DNA of 64,000 nucleotides from DATBGZ01 sp963803115 (GCA_963803115.1 CAWDLN010000008.1:1-64000); one strand, 5' to 3'; numbered from the stretch's first letter, positions 18,345 to 26,880 are shown. Notes: generated by a model not told the origin, from the sequence alone. Numbers and translations are program-made.

Positions 18345-19573
18345 GCGAGCTCTTCCAACACCCGGGCGAGGGCGAGCACACCCGCCGTGCAGTCAGCGTC
18401 GGTGGCGTGCTCGGCCGGTGAATGCGAGACACCGGTGGGATTACGCACGAAAAGCATCGCCGTGGGCACTCCGGCGGCCGCCAGCACACCGGCGTCGTGG
18501 CCCGCACCGGTCGGGAGCACCGGGGCGTCGTCCAGCAACCCGGACAGCCGGTCCCGCAACGCGACGTCGAACGTTGTCTCGGGCGAGATCGACTCGGCGG
18601 TCATCGCCAGGCTGGTGCCGTCCCGCCCGGCTCGCTCGTGTGCCTTATGCTCGATCGCCGCGACTAGTCTGTCCAATGTGGATTGATCGGCGCCGCGGGC
18701 ATCGAGCCATGCGGTGACCCGATCGGGAATGGCGTTGGTGGCATTGGGTTCCACCGCCACGCGGCCGATCGTGGCGTGCACACCCGCGAGTCGGGCCTCC
18801 TTGTTCGCGGCCAGCACCGTGTAGGCGTAGGTCAGCATGGGGTCGCGGCGGGCGTCCATTGGCGTGGTGCCCGCGTGGTTACCTTCGCCGGCGAAGCTCA
18901 GCCGCCACCGGCCGTGTGGCCAGATCGCGCTCGCCACGCCGACGGCGCGATCGCCCAATCCACGTCCCTGTTCCACGTGCAGTTCGACGAATGACCCCAG
19001 CCGGGCCACCCGCTCCGGATCCGGACCCAGCCGCGAGATGTCGGCACCGGCGTCGCCCATGGCGCGGGGCAGGACGAGGCCCTGCGCGTCCACCAGCGCG
19101 CGGGCCGCCTCCGCGGTGACCGCGCCGGTGAGCAGCCGGGAGCCGAGGCAGGCGAGCCCGAACCGCGACCCCTCCTCCTCGGTGAAGGCCACGACGCCGA
19201 CGGGGCGGGTCGGGGTACACCCGCGTTCGCGAAGGACATCGATCGCCAGGAACGCCGACACGATCCCTAGTGGACCGTCGAACGCTCCGCCGTGCGGCAC
19301 CGAGTCGAGGTGGCTGCCCGTGACGACGGCGCCGCCCCGCGCCGGGTCGCCCCACCACGCCCACAGGTTGCCGTTGCCGTCGGGATCGACGGCGAGCGAC
19401 CGGTCCAAGGCCTCCTCGACAAACCATTCCCGGCAGGCCAGGTCCGCCTCCGACCAGGAGTATCGCAGGTACCCGCCGGTGGCCGGATCCCGGCCGATCG
19501 GCGTCAGGGACTGCCACAGCGAGGCGAAGCGCGCTTCGGTGTTAATCGGTTCCTGCCTCAGCCTGCGACTCAC
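18335..19573 (-). CDS. M20 family amidohydrolase (allantoate amidohydrolase-like) in the hut operon
   Basis: About 412 residues. VVTGSHLDSVPHGGAFDGPLGI (metal-binding His/Asp), AFTEEEGSRFGLACLGSRLL (catalytic Glu pair), ELHVEQGRGL, GEGNHAGTTPMDARRDP and PTGAGHDAGVLA match the AllC / N-carbamoyl-amino-acid hydrolase branch of M20. No ATG fits; GTG 19573 is inside the 3' end of hutU and gives the family length. No other gene here would turn N-formylglutamate into glutamate and formate, so this enzyme may do so (inference). An allantoate role is not supported by neighbours. Confidence 0.85.
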   Translation of the reverse strand: MSRRLRQEPINTEARFASLWQSLTPIGRDPATGGYLRYSWSEADLACREWFVEEALDRSLAVDPDGNGNLWAWWGDPARGGAVVTGSHLDSVPHGGAFDGPLGIVSAFLAIDVLRERGCTPTRPVGVVAFTEEEGSRFGLACLGSRLLTGAVTAEAARALVDAQGLVLPRAMGDAGADISRLGPDPERVARLGSFVELHVEQGRGLGDRAVGVASAIWPHGRWRLSFAGEGNHAGTTPMDARRDPMLTYAYTVLAANKEARLAGVHATIGRVAVEPNATNAIPDRVTAWLDARGADQSTLDRLVAAIEHKAHERAGRDGTSLAMTAESISPETTFDVALRDRLSGLLDDAPVLPTGAGHDAGVLAAAGVPTAMLFVRNPTGVSHSPAEHATDADCTAGVLALARVLEELACR

Positions 19574-21227
19574 GCATCGGCACCCGTATCCCGTGCTCCT
19601 GGGCGACCTGCTCGGCCAGTTCGTACCCCGCGTCGACGTGGCGTACCACGCCCATGCCTGGGTCGTTGGTGAGCACCCGTTCGATCTTCTGGGCGGCCAG
19701 TGCTGTCCCATCGGCGACGGTGACCTGGCCGGCGTGGATCGAGCGGCCGATGCCGACCCCGCCGCCGTGGTGGATCGACACCCATGACGCGCCGCTGGCG
19801 GTGTTCACCAACGCATTGAGCAGCGGCCAGTCCGCGATCGCGTCCGAGCCGTCACGCATCGCCTCGGTCTCTCGGTACGGCGAGGCGACCGAGCCGCAGT
19901 CGAGGTGGTCTCGGCCGATCACAACTGGTGCGGAGAGCTGGCCGGTGGCGACCATCTCGTTGAACCGCAGCCCAGCCACGTCGCGCTCGCCGTAACCGAG
20001 CCAGCAGATGCGGGCCGGCAGACCCTGAAACGCGACCCGCTCACCGGCCAGGCGGATCCATCGGGCGAGCGATTCATTGCCCGGAAACAGGTCCACGATG
20101 GCTCGATCGGTGGCCGCGATGTCGGCGGGGTCGCCGGAGAGCGCCGCCCAGCGGAATGGCCCCTTGCCTTCGCAGAACAACGGCCGGATGTACGCCGGCA
20201 CGAACCCGGGGAATGCGAAGGCCCGTTCGTAGCCGGCGAGCTGTGCCTCGCCACGGATCGAGTTGCCGTAGTCGAAGACCTCGGCGCCCGCATCCATGAA
20301 GCCGACCATCGCGGCGACGTGCCTGGCCATGGAGGCCCGGGCGCGTTCGGTGAACTCCTCCGGCTTCTTGGCGGCGTAGTCCGGTGCATCCTCGACCGCC
20401 ACGCCTACGGGCACATAGGACAGTGGGTCGTGGGCCGAGGTCTGATCGGTCACGATGTCGATCGGCACGCCGCGAACGAGTAGCTCCGGCACGATAATCG
20501 CGGCGTTTCCTACCACCCCGACCGACAGTGCACGCCGCTCTGTCTTCGCCCTTAGGGCCGACTCCACCGCTTCGTCGAGCGACCCCGCGACCTCGTCCAG
20601 GTAACGGGTCTCGATCCGTCGGCGCAGGCGGGCTGGGTCGACGTCGATGATCAGGCACGCGCCGCCGTTCATGGTCACGGCCAGCGGCTGGGCTCCGCCC
20701 ATGCCGCCGCACCCGGCAGTCAGAGTGAGCGTGCCGGCCAGGGTGTTGTTGCTGAGCTTGCCGATACGACAGAGCTTCGCGGCGACCGCGGCGAACGTCT
20801 CGTACGTGCCCTGCAGGATCCCTTGCGTACCAATGTAGATCCACGATCCGGCGGTCATCTGGCCGTACATCGTCAAGCCGAGTGCCTCGAGCCGCCGGAA
20901 CTCGGGCCAGGTCGCCCAATCACCGACGAGGTTGGAGTTCGCCAGGAGTACCCGCGGCGCCCACTCATGCGTGCGGAACACAGCGACCGGCTGGCCCGAC
21001 TGCACCAGCATGGTTTCGTCGTCCTTCAGGGTGGTCAGGGTTCGAACCAGCGCGTGGTAGGAGGGCCAGTCGCGGGCCGCCTTGCCGGTGCCGCCGTAGA
21101 CCACGAGATCCTGCGGCCGTTCGGCGACATCGGGATCCAGGTTGTTCATGAGCATGCGCAGGGCGGCCTCCTGCGGCCATCCCTGCGCGGTCAACGTTCC
21201 GCCCCGCGGGGCGCGGATGGACTCCAC
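19542..21227 (-). CDS. hutU: Urocanate hydratase
   Basis: About 561 residues. DLVVYGGTGKAARDW, VQSGQPVAVFRTHEWAPRVL, MTAGSWIYIGTQGI, TAGCGGMGGAQPLA and DHLDCGSVASPYRET are characteristic of the NAD-dependent urocanase that forms imidazolonepropionate. The GTG at 21227 is chosen as start because AAGGGAG lies a few bases upstream and it matches the conserved N-terminus (GGTLTAQGWPQEAALRMLMNNLDP). First gene of the hut operon; its upstream region holds inverted repeats that could bind a regulator. Confidence 0.95.
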   Translation of the reverse strand: MESIRAPRGGTLTAQGWPQEAALRMLMNNLDPDVAERPQDLVVYGGTGKAARDWPSYHALVRTLTTLKDDETMLVQSGQPVAVFRTHEWAPRVLLANSNLVGDWATWPEFRRLEALGLTMYGQMTAGSWIYIGTQGILQGTYETFAAVAAKLCRIGKLSNNTLAGTLTLTAGCGGMGGAQPLAVTMNGGACLIIDVDPARLRRRIETRYLDEVAGSLDEAVESALRAKTERRALSVGVVGNAAIIVPELLVRGVPIDIVTDQTSAHDPLSYVPVGVAVEDAPDYAAKKPEEFTERARASMARHVAAMVGFMDAGAEVFDYGNSIRGEAQLAGYERAFAFPGFVPAYIRPLFCEGKGPFRWAALSGDPADIAATDRAIVDLFPGNESLARWIRLAGERVAFQGLPARICWLGYGERDVAGLRFNEMVATGQLSAPVVIGRDHLDCGSVASPYRETEAMRDGSDAIADWPLLNALVNTASGASWVSIHHGGGVGIGRSIHAGQVTVADGTALAAQKIERVLTNDPGMGVVRHVDAGYELAEQVAQEHGIRVPMRESQAEAGTD

Positions 21228-21286
21228 GGCTGTCTCCCTTGACCGCCTGCCTTCGCCGCCGCCTCGCCACGCCGACGCGCCGTGAC

Positions 21287-21336
21287 CTTGGAGAAATGCG
21301 CGTGATCGGAGATCCACTCGTGCGCATAACTCCAAG
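21287..21336. promoter_or_regulatory. Imperfect inverted repeat upstream of hutU
   Basis: Left arm CTTGGAGAAATGCGC (21287-21301) and right arm GCGCATAACTCCAAG (21322-21336) pair at 13 of 15 positions around a 20-base centre. About 60 bases before the hutU start, so it could be an operator or a REP-like hairpin; I recall similar TTGGAGTTATGCGC words in intergenic regions of other actinomycetes. Confidence 0.5.
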
Positions 21337-21380
21337 ATCGGCGCACGTTTTCAGCGCGGGAGCCGATTCCTGCAGCCTAA

Positions 21381-21408
21381 CGGGCGCCCGGGTCGACCCG
21401 GGCGCCCG
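21381..21408. repeat. Perfect 28-bp palindrome
   Basis: The sequence from 21381 to 21408 is its own reverse complement, centred on GTCGAC at 21392-21397 and flanked by CCCGGG on each side. Pure GC arms could form a very stable hairpin or cruciform, possibly terminating the transporter operon read toward hutU. Confidence 0.75.
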
Positions 21409-21690
21409 GCCGCGGCTCCATCACGCCGCGGTATGACGGCCACATCACGCCACGGCACATCACGCCGCGGCCACATCGCGCCGCGGCCACATCGCGCCGC
21501 GGCCAATCCCATCACGCCGCGTAAACGCGCACCGCTACATCGCGCCGCGGTTCCATCACGCCGCGGTAAGACGGCGCCACCGCTACATCGCGCCGCGGCT
21601 CCATCACGCCGCGGCTCACATCGCGCCGCGGCCATGACGGACACGTCGCGCCACGGCTACATCACGCCGTGGCTACATCACGCCGCGGTA
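21409..21690. repeat. Degenerate 16-bp tandem repeat array, about 15 copies
   Basis: On the minus strand the unit is close to CCGCGGCGYGATGTRG, repeated about fifteen times with small indels and substitutions; many copies carry the palindrome CCGCGG. The array starts at the stop codon of the upstream minus-strand binding-protein gene (stop at 21678) and runs to the 28-bp palindrome. Frames are interrupted and copies vary in length, so it is not coding. It fills the otherwise gene-free interval 21,228-21,677. Confidence 0.85.
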
Positions 21691-22691
21691 AGGGAACTGT
21701 CCGACGAGAACACCAGCCCGAGGGTGGCCTTGCCGGTCTTGAGCGCGGTCTTCGTCTGCGAACCGCCGGCGTCCGCCTGGACGAAGCTGCCGAAGATGAT
21801 GCCGTAGGTGTCCTTCAGACCAACCTGGCAGAACGGGCGAGCCGGGCACTCCGGTGGTCCGGCGAGCACTGAAGCGGGCCCGCTGCACTTCGCGGCGAAG
21901 TCGGACAACGTTTTGAGGTTGTACTTGTCCGCCACCGGTTTGGTCGTCGCGAACGCGTTCTGATCCGAGGCCGCGGACGCTTTGCCGAACGTCAGGCCGT
22001 ACTTCTGACCGAGGTCGGTCAGGGCGGTCACGGTGGCGTTGATATCGGTACTCGCCTTCTCCGGCGCGTCCGCGCCGTTGGCCTTCTTGTTCAGGAACTC
22101 GGTCAACGTCGCCGCGTACTCGGGGAAGACGGTGATCTCGCCGCGTTCCAGCGCCGGCTCGTAGACCTCGCGGTTGGTGCTCTGCTGCACCGTCGCCTGG
22201 AAGCCCGCCGCGTTCAAAGCGAGTTTGTAGAGTTCGGCCAGCGTCAAACTCTCCGGGAAGTTAGCGGCGCCTACCACGACCGGCCCGCTCCCGCCAGACA
22301 GGCCCGACGTCACGCCATTCGAGGCTGCGAAATCGGCGGCGGCCTCCGCCGAGGACTTCCGGTCGATCTCGACGGCCTTGTTGAGTGCGAGCAGCTTGGG
22401 CTGGTCGAGTGCGGCGGCCACCTTGTCGACGGCGGCCTTGAGCGCCGGGCTTGACTTGCCCGAATTGATCGCCGCGATGACGTTGTCGGTCTTCTGCAGC
22501 TTCCGGTCGTCGGCCAGCAGGATGAGCTGGTCGCTCGCCGCAGGCTCGCAGCCCGGTCCGGCGCTCGCCGCATTCGTGGGCGGAGCCTCTGTGCCGGACG
22601 ATCCAGCGGTGCCGCAGGCCGCGAGAGTAAGGCTGCAGAGCAACCCGGCGGCCGCGGCCGCCACCGCGGTTCTATATGTACGCGCAAACAC
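21678..22691 (-). CDS. Glycine betaine/osmoprotectant-binding lipoprotein, apparently circularly permuted
   Basis: 337 residues with lipobox LTLAACG. The segment normally at the N-terminus of OpuAC/ProX proteins (PVVVGAANFPESLTLAELYKLAL, then STNREVYEPALERGEITVFPEYAATL) begins only at about residue 135. The residues before it (LADDRKLQKTDNVIAAI, then LLALNKAVEIDRKSSAEAA) resemble the usual C-terminal lobe, and the protein ends at LGLVFSSDSSL, where that lobe would normally follow. So the order looks permuted. It should deliver quaternary amines to the adjacent permeases. Start GTG at 22691 has a weak ribosome site. The last residues LTAA are encoded inside the tandem repeat. Confidence 0.85.
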   Translation of the reverse strand: MFARTYRTAVAAAAAGLLCSLTLAACGTAGSSGTEAPPTNAASAGPGCEPAASDQLILLADDRKLQKTDNVIAAINSGKSSPALKAAVDKVAAALDQPKLLALNKAVEIDRKSSAEAAADFAASNGVTSGLSGGSGPVVVGAANFPESLTLAELYKLALNAAGFQATVQQSTNREVYEPALERGEITVFPEYAATLTEFLNKKANGADAPEKASTDINATVTALTDLGQKYGLTFGKASAASDQNAFATTKPVADKYNLKTLSDFAAKCSGPASVLAGPPECPARPFCQVGLKDTYGIIFGSFVQADAGGSQTKTALKTGKATLGLVFSSDSSLTAA

Positions 22692-22912
22692 CTCGTCTGC
22701 CCGCCTTTCGTGTCCCGGTGTGAACGGGCGAAACGCCCGAACCGATCACCGCGTGTCCGACGGGCAGGAAGACCCGGCCCGCACGGTCAACTCAACTCCG
22801 GGGGTATGACATTCACAACCCGAACGCGTCGGCTGCCGGATTACTCTCTGATTACGCTCGCTGGTCCGTTTGCGAGGATTCCTCACGTCCCCCGTCGGCG
22901 GGTGGTGTGGGA

Positions 22913-23653
22913 TCAGGTCGAAGGAGCGGTCACGGCGTCGGCAGCGGTAGGTGGGCGCGGCCGGGTGCGCCGCAGGTTTCGCGGTGTCAGAACTCGCTCG
23001 ACGACGGCGAGCAGGCCGTCAAGGGTCACACACAGCACGATCACGACCAGGGCGCCCGCGACGACCTGACCGCCGCCAGACGCGAGTCCCAGGCCGAAGC
23101 CACGACTAATGATCATGCCGAGCCCGCCGCCGTTGACGAACGCGGCCAGGGTCGCGGTCGCCACGACTTGAACGGCGGCCGTCCGGAAACCGGCCGCCAG
23201 GTACGGCACGGCCAGCGGTAGCTCGACCCGGAGCATTACCTGCCGCCCGGACATGCCCATTCCCCGCGCGGCTTCGGTGACATCGGCGTCGACCTCGCGT
23301 ACCCCGAGATAGGCGTTGGCCAGCAGTGGTGGCAGGGCGAACACGGCGAGCGCGAGGATGATCGGAGGCTCGCCGAAGCCGATCGCGGTCAGCGGGAAGA
23401 TCGTCAGAAGCGCCACCGTGGGGATCGCCCGGGTGAGGTTGGCGATCGTGACCACGGTCGCACCGCCGCGTCCGAGGTGGCCGAGCCAGATCCCGATCGG
23501 CCACGCGACGACGATGGCCAATGCCACCGCCGCCGCCGATATCTGCAGATGCTCGACCGTACGGGCGAGGATGCCGTCGGGATTGGTCCAGTTCAACGGG
23601 TCGTTGAGCCAGACGTATGTCTGTTCCCAGATGCCTCGCGGCCCGTCGCTCAT
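22913..23653 (-). CDS. Osmoprotectant ABC transporter permease
   Basis: 246 residues with five or six membrane helices and the EAA loop EVDADVTEAARGMGMSGRQVMLRVELPLAVPYL that contacts the ATPase. Family OpuCB/OpuCD. The ATG at 23653 overlaps the preceding permease stop by four bases. A 221-base gap without a gene separates it from the binding-protein gene downstream. Confidence 0.9.
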   Translation of the reverse strand: MSDGPRGIWEQTYVWLNDPLNWTNPDGILARTVEHLQISAAAVALAIVVAWPIGIWLGHLGRGGATVVTIANLTRAIPTVALLTIFPLTAIGFGEPPIILALAVFALPPLLANAYLGVREVDADVTEAARGMGMSGRQVMLRVELPLAVPYLAAGFRTAAVQVVATATLAAFVNGGGLGMIISRGFGLGLASGGGQVVAGALVVIVLCVTLDGLLAVVERVLTPRNLRRTRPRPPTAADAVTAPST

Positions 23654-24342
23654 GCCGCTCTCCGCCGGGCCCAGGGCATCGCCAGCCGGCCCACGAAGAC
23701 CAGCACGAGGTCGAAGATGAGCGCGAGACCGATGCAGCCGATCGTGCCCGTGGTGATCATCGGCTTGTAGAAGTTGAAGTTGAACCCCGTCAAGATGATG
23801 TTCCCAAATCCACCGAAACCGACGATCGTGCCGACCGTCACGAGGGCCACGGTGGAGACAGTTGCCAGCCGGACACCGGTCAGGATGCCCGGCAGGGCCA
23901 GCGGCAACTCCACCCGTAGCAGTAGACCGCTCCGGCCGTACCCCATGCCCTGCGCGGCTTCCCGGACATCGGCCGGAACCTGCCGCAAGCCGGTGAGCGC
24001 GTTTCGGGTGACGATGAGGATCGCGTAGAGCACCAGTCCGATGAGGACGGAGCGGAACGTCAGTCCGAGGATCGGGCCCAGCAACGCGAACAACGCGAGG
24101 GACGGGATCGTATAGAACACCCCGCTGATGCCGAGCACCGGACCGGCCAAACCTGGCACCCGGTAGGCCAACACGGCGAGCGGAATCCCGATCGCCGTGG
24201 CGATCGCTACCGCGGCCACGGTCAGGGCGACATGCTGCTCCAGAGCGGTTGTGAGAGAGTCGAGGTTCTTGCGAACGTACTGCCACGAGAACCACGGATT
24301 GAGCGGGTCATCCGCCGCGGCCCAACCGAAGCGAGGGGGCAT
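23650..24342 (-). CDS. Osmoprotectant ABC transporter permease
   Basis: 230 residues (MPPRFGWAAADDPLNPWFSWQYV) with the EAA loop QVPADVREAAQGMGYGRSGLLLRVELPLALPGIL and several membrane helices, for example VLGISGVFYTIPSLALFALLGP. The ATG at 24342 lies three bases from the oppositely oriented ATPase start. There is no clear ribosome binding site before it, so the transcript may be leaderless or its promoter may lie inside the ATPase gene. Confidence 0.9.
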   Translation of the reverse strand: MPPRFGWAAADDPLNPWFSWQYVRKNLDSLTTALEQHVALTVAAVAIATAIGIPLAVLAYRVPGLAGPVLGISGVFYTIPSLALFALLGPILGLTFRSVLIGLVLYAILIVTRNALTGLRQVPADVREAAQGMGYGRSGLLLRVELPLALPGILTGVRLATVSTVALVTVGTIVGFGGFGNIILTGFNFNFYKPMITTGTIGCIGLALIFDLVLVFVGRLAMPWARRRAA

Positions 24343-24345
24343 GGG

Positions 24346-25317
24346 TTGAACGCTACCGCCGCCGCGTCGATCCGGCTCGAGGGCGTCCGCAAGGTCTATC
24401 CCGGCGGAACCACCGCGGTCGTGGACCTCACCTTGGACGTGCCCGCCGGAGAAATCGTCGTCCTGGTCGGACCATCCGGGTGCGGTAAGTCCACCATCCT
24501 GCGGATGGTCAACCGCCTGGTGGAGCCGTCCGCCGGACGTATCATCCTGGGCGGCGAGGACGTGACCCACGTCGACCCCGTCGGCCTACGACGCCGGATC
24601 GGGTACGTCATCCAGCACGTCGGACTGCTTCCGCACCAGACGGTGCACGACAACGTGGCGACCGTACCCCGGCTGCTCGGCTGGCCTCGGGCCCGGATTA
24701 CGGCGCGGGTCCGCGAGCTGCTCGATCTCATCGGGCTGGAGCCGGACCGGTACGCCGGCCGGTACCCGCACGAGCTCTCCGGCGGACAACAGCAACGGAT
24801 CGGCGTGGCCCGGGCGCTGGCGGCCGACCCCGTCGTTCTGTTGATGGACGAACCCTTCTCCGCGGTAGACCCGATCGTGCGTGCTCGGCTGCAGGACGAG
24901 TTCCTGCGACTGCAGGGCAGCGTCGGGAAGACGATCCTGTTCGTCACGCACGACGTCGATGAGGCGGTCCGGCTCGGCGACCGGATCGCGGTCCTCTCCG
25001 ACGGCGGGCACCTTGAGCAGTACGACATGCCTGGGGCGCTACTGGCCCGTCCCGCCAACGACTTCGTGGCGTCGTTTCTCGGCGCGGACCGAGGACTCAA
25101 GCGGCTCGGTGTCACGGCGTTGCCCGAGAAGCTGTCTCCCGTGCCGCCTGAGGGCGTCGAGCGCGGACCCACTGTGGACGAAACAGCAACGCTGCGGGAC
25201 GCGCTAGCTGCTCTGCTCGATGGCGGCACGGGCTGGGTCGCGGTGCGTTCCGCCGACGCCACGGTACTTGGAGTTTTGACACTGGCGGACATCGAGTCCG
25301 CCGCGGCCGCGGTCTGA
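24346..25317 (+). CDS. Osmoprotectant ABC transporter ATPase with C-terminal CBS-like segment
   Basis: Walker A GPSGCGKSTILRMV, Q-loop IQHVGLLPHQTV, signature LSGGQQQRIGVARAL, Walker B VVLLMDEPFSAVD and switch His VTHDVDEA. The C-terminus (TVDETATLRDALAALLDGGTGWVAVRSADATVLGVLTLADI) is a single CBS-like unit as in OpuCA/ProV, which senses ionic strength in characterised members. TTG 24346 is the best start: GAGGGG lies seven bases upstream and the protein begins LNATAAASIRLEGVRKVY. Divergent from its permeases, an unusual layout. Confidence 0.9.
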   Translation: MNATAAASIRLEGVRKVYPGGTTAVVDLTLDVPAGEIVVLVGPSGCGKSTILRMVNRLVEPSAGRIILGGEDVTHVDPVGLRRRIGYVIQHVGLLPHQTVHDNVATVPRLLGWPRARITARVRELLDLIGLEPDRYAGRYPHELSGGQQQRIGVARALAADPVVLLMDEPFSAVDPIVRARLQDEFLRLQGSVGKTILFVTHDVDEAVRLGDRIAVLSDGGHLEQYDMPGALLARPANDFVASFLGADRGLKRLGVTALPEKLSPVPPEGVERGPTVDETATLRDALAALLDGGTGWVAVRSADATVLGVLTLADIESAAAAV

Positions 25318-25324
25318 TCGCGAC

Positions 25325-25350
25325 CGCGCGCGTCCCACGATGCGCGCGCA
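25325..25350 (+). terminator. GC hairpin after the ABC ATPase gene
   Basis: CGCGCG arms around TCCCACGAT lie directly after the stop at 25317 and can form a stable stem-loop. Confidence 0.45.
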
Positions 25351-25434
25351 ATCGAGGGTACTGTCGGCATCGCGACCGAGTGGAAACTACGATCAGGCTC
25401 GGTCAATGTGGGGGGACGCAGACGGGGTGGATGA

Positions 25435-25848
25435 GTGACGATCGACGAGCTTGAATTCGGCCGGGTGGGCTGGGAGGACCTGCACCGGTCGCCGAGGATC
25501 CTGGACATGTCCTGGGCGCGCATGGAAGTCGAGGGACTCGGAGTGGGCAAGGACTTCAAGCTGTTCCCGGGCGGGGGCCGGTTGTGGGACTGGGGACTGT
25601 CCGGCACCGCCCACGAGCCGGGAATCATGACGCGCGACGTGGATGACCTGCTCCTCTACGGGGCGACCGTTGTCGTACTGTCGCGTGGCATGGAACAGCG
25701 TCTACAGGTGCCGCAGACAACCATCGACTATCTCCAAGCGAAGTCAGTCGCGGTGCATGTCGCCGAAACCCGCGAAGCCGTGCGTATCTACAACGAGCTC
25801 ACCGAGATGACCAACACGGTAGGTGGGTTGTTCCACTCCACGTGCTGA
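25435..25848 (+). CDS. MTH938/NDUFAF3-like domain protein
   Basis: 137 residues starting at GTG 25435. VEGLGVGKDFKLFPGGGRLWDWGLSGTAHEPGI, DVDDLLLYGATVVVLSRGMEQRLQV and TIDYLQAKSVAVHVAETREAVRIYNEL match the small Mth938-like fold (DUF498), whose bacterial role is not established. Complete length for the family. It precedes the kinase-like gene by about 100 bases; no operon partner suggests a function. Confidence 0.8.
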   Translation: MTIDELEFGRVGWEDLHRSPRILDMSWARMEVEGLGVGKDFKLFPGGGRLWDWGLSGTAHEPGIMTRDVDDLLLYGATVVVLSRGMEQRLQVPQTTIDYLQAKSVAVHVAETREAVRIYNELTEMTNTVGGLFHSTC

Positions 25849-25956
25849 CGCCGGCCGCCATTCCGTCCATTGTAGACATTGGTGCCGGATTGGACGGAGC
25901 AAGCGACGGTGCTCGTGCGGGGCAGTCGTTCCGGAGTTCGTGAACTCTGGCAGGCT

Positions 25957-26880
25957 GTGGATGTGCTCGCTATCCCGCCCGTGCTGGCCCGCAACGCCGT
26001 GCTGGCCTGGGGCGACGACGGAAAGCGTTGGCTGGATGCACTGCCCACACTCGTTTCCGAAGTCGCACGGGAGTGGCAGTTGGAGCTCGGCGAGGCCCAC
26101 GATATGAGCTTCCACTGGGTGGTCGACGTTCGGCGTTCGGACGGCACGACCGCGGTGCTCAAGCTTGGTCCACCCGAGCCCCGCGATCTCGCGCTTGAGG
26201 CGAAGGCCCTGACCTGTTACGGCGGAAGCGGTGCGGTACGGCTGCTGGCGTACGACCTCGACCGAGGTGCGCTGCTGCTGGAGCGGGCGATGCCCGGGAC
26301 GATGGCCCGCTCCGTGGTGCCGGAGCGGGACCTCATCGCCACTGCCGCCATCATCACCGTCATGCGCCGGCTGCATCGTTCGTCCACAGTGGATAATGAG
26401 TTGCCCGATCTGGTGTCGCGGGATCTGCCATCCTTCGCCGACCATCTGCGCCGCTATCCCGGCGATGATCCGATCCCGCGCCGCCTCGTCACCCGCGCGT
26501 CGGGTCTGTTGCTGGAACTATCGGCCGGCGCCACCGACCAGGTGGTGCTCCACGGCGACCTGCACCACGACAACGTGCTTCGGGCCGAGCGTGAGCCGTG
26601 GCTCGCGATCGACCCGCACGGCGTCGTCGGCGACCGGGGCTTCGAGGTCGGCGCAATGCTGTACAACCCAGATCCCCCGCGGCGAGACCGCGAGCTGCTG
26701 GCGCTAGTTCCAGCTCGCGTCGAGCAGCTCGCTGACGGACTCGGGATGTCCGAGGACCGGGTGGTGGCGTGCGCCTTCGTTCAGGCCGTGCTATCGGAGG
26801 TCTGGACGGCCGAGGAGGTCGGCGCGCCGGTCACCCGCGCGCTCGATGTCGCCCTCGCGCTCGAACCACGTTTGTCCTGA
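25957..26880 (+). CDS. Aminoglycoside/hydroxyurea phosphotransferase-like kinase
   Basis: About 307 residues. DMSFHWVVDVRRSDGTTAVLKLGPPEP resembles the ATP-binding lobe, and VVLHGDLHHDNVLRAEREPWLAIDPHGVVGDRGFEVGAML holds the catalytic HGDLHxxN and the metal-binding DPHG of the APH(6)/StrB-hydroxyurea kinase family. Family members phosphorylate streptomycin or hydroxyurea, but substrates cannot be read from sequence. The frame is open upstream to 25879; GTG 25957 or 25963 best fits the family N-terminus (IPPVLARNAVLAWGDDGKRWLDALP). Confidence 0.8.
   Translation: MDVLAIPPVLARNAVLAWGDDGKRWLDALPTLVSEVAREWQLELGEAHDMSFHWVVDVRRSDGTTAVLKLGPPEPRDLALEAKALTCYGGSGAVRLLAYDLDRGALLLERAMPGTMARSVVPERDLIATAAIITVMRRLHRSSTVDNELPDLVSRDLPSFADHLRRYPGDDPIPRRLVTRASGLLLELSAGATDQVVLHGDLHHDNVLRAEREPWLAIDPHGVVGDRGFEVGAMLYNPDPPRRDRELLALVPARVEQLADGLGMSEDRVVACAFVQAVLSEVWTAEEVGAPVTRALDVALALEPRLS

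Noticed and set aside
21409..21690. CRISPR-like array
   Set aside because: Units are contiguous 16-mers without spacers and vary in sequence; no cas genes.
22913..24295. A single 460-residue permease
   Set aside because: The open frame joins two genes; permease starts at 23653 and 24342 with a four-base overlap explain the region, and the extra N-terminal part is out of frame with the first permease.
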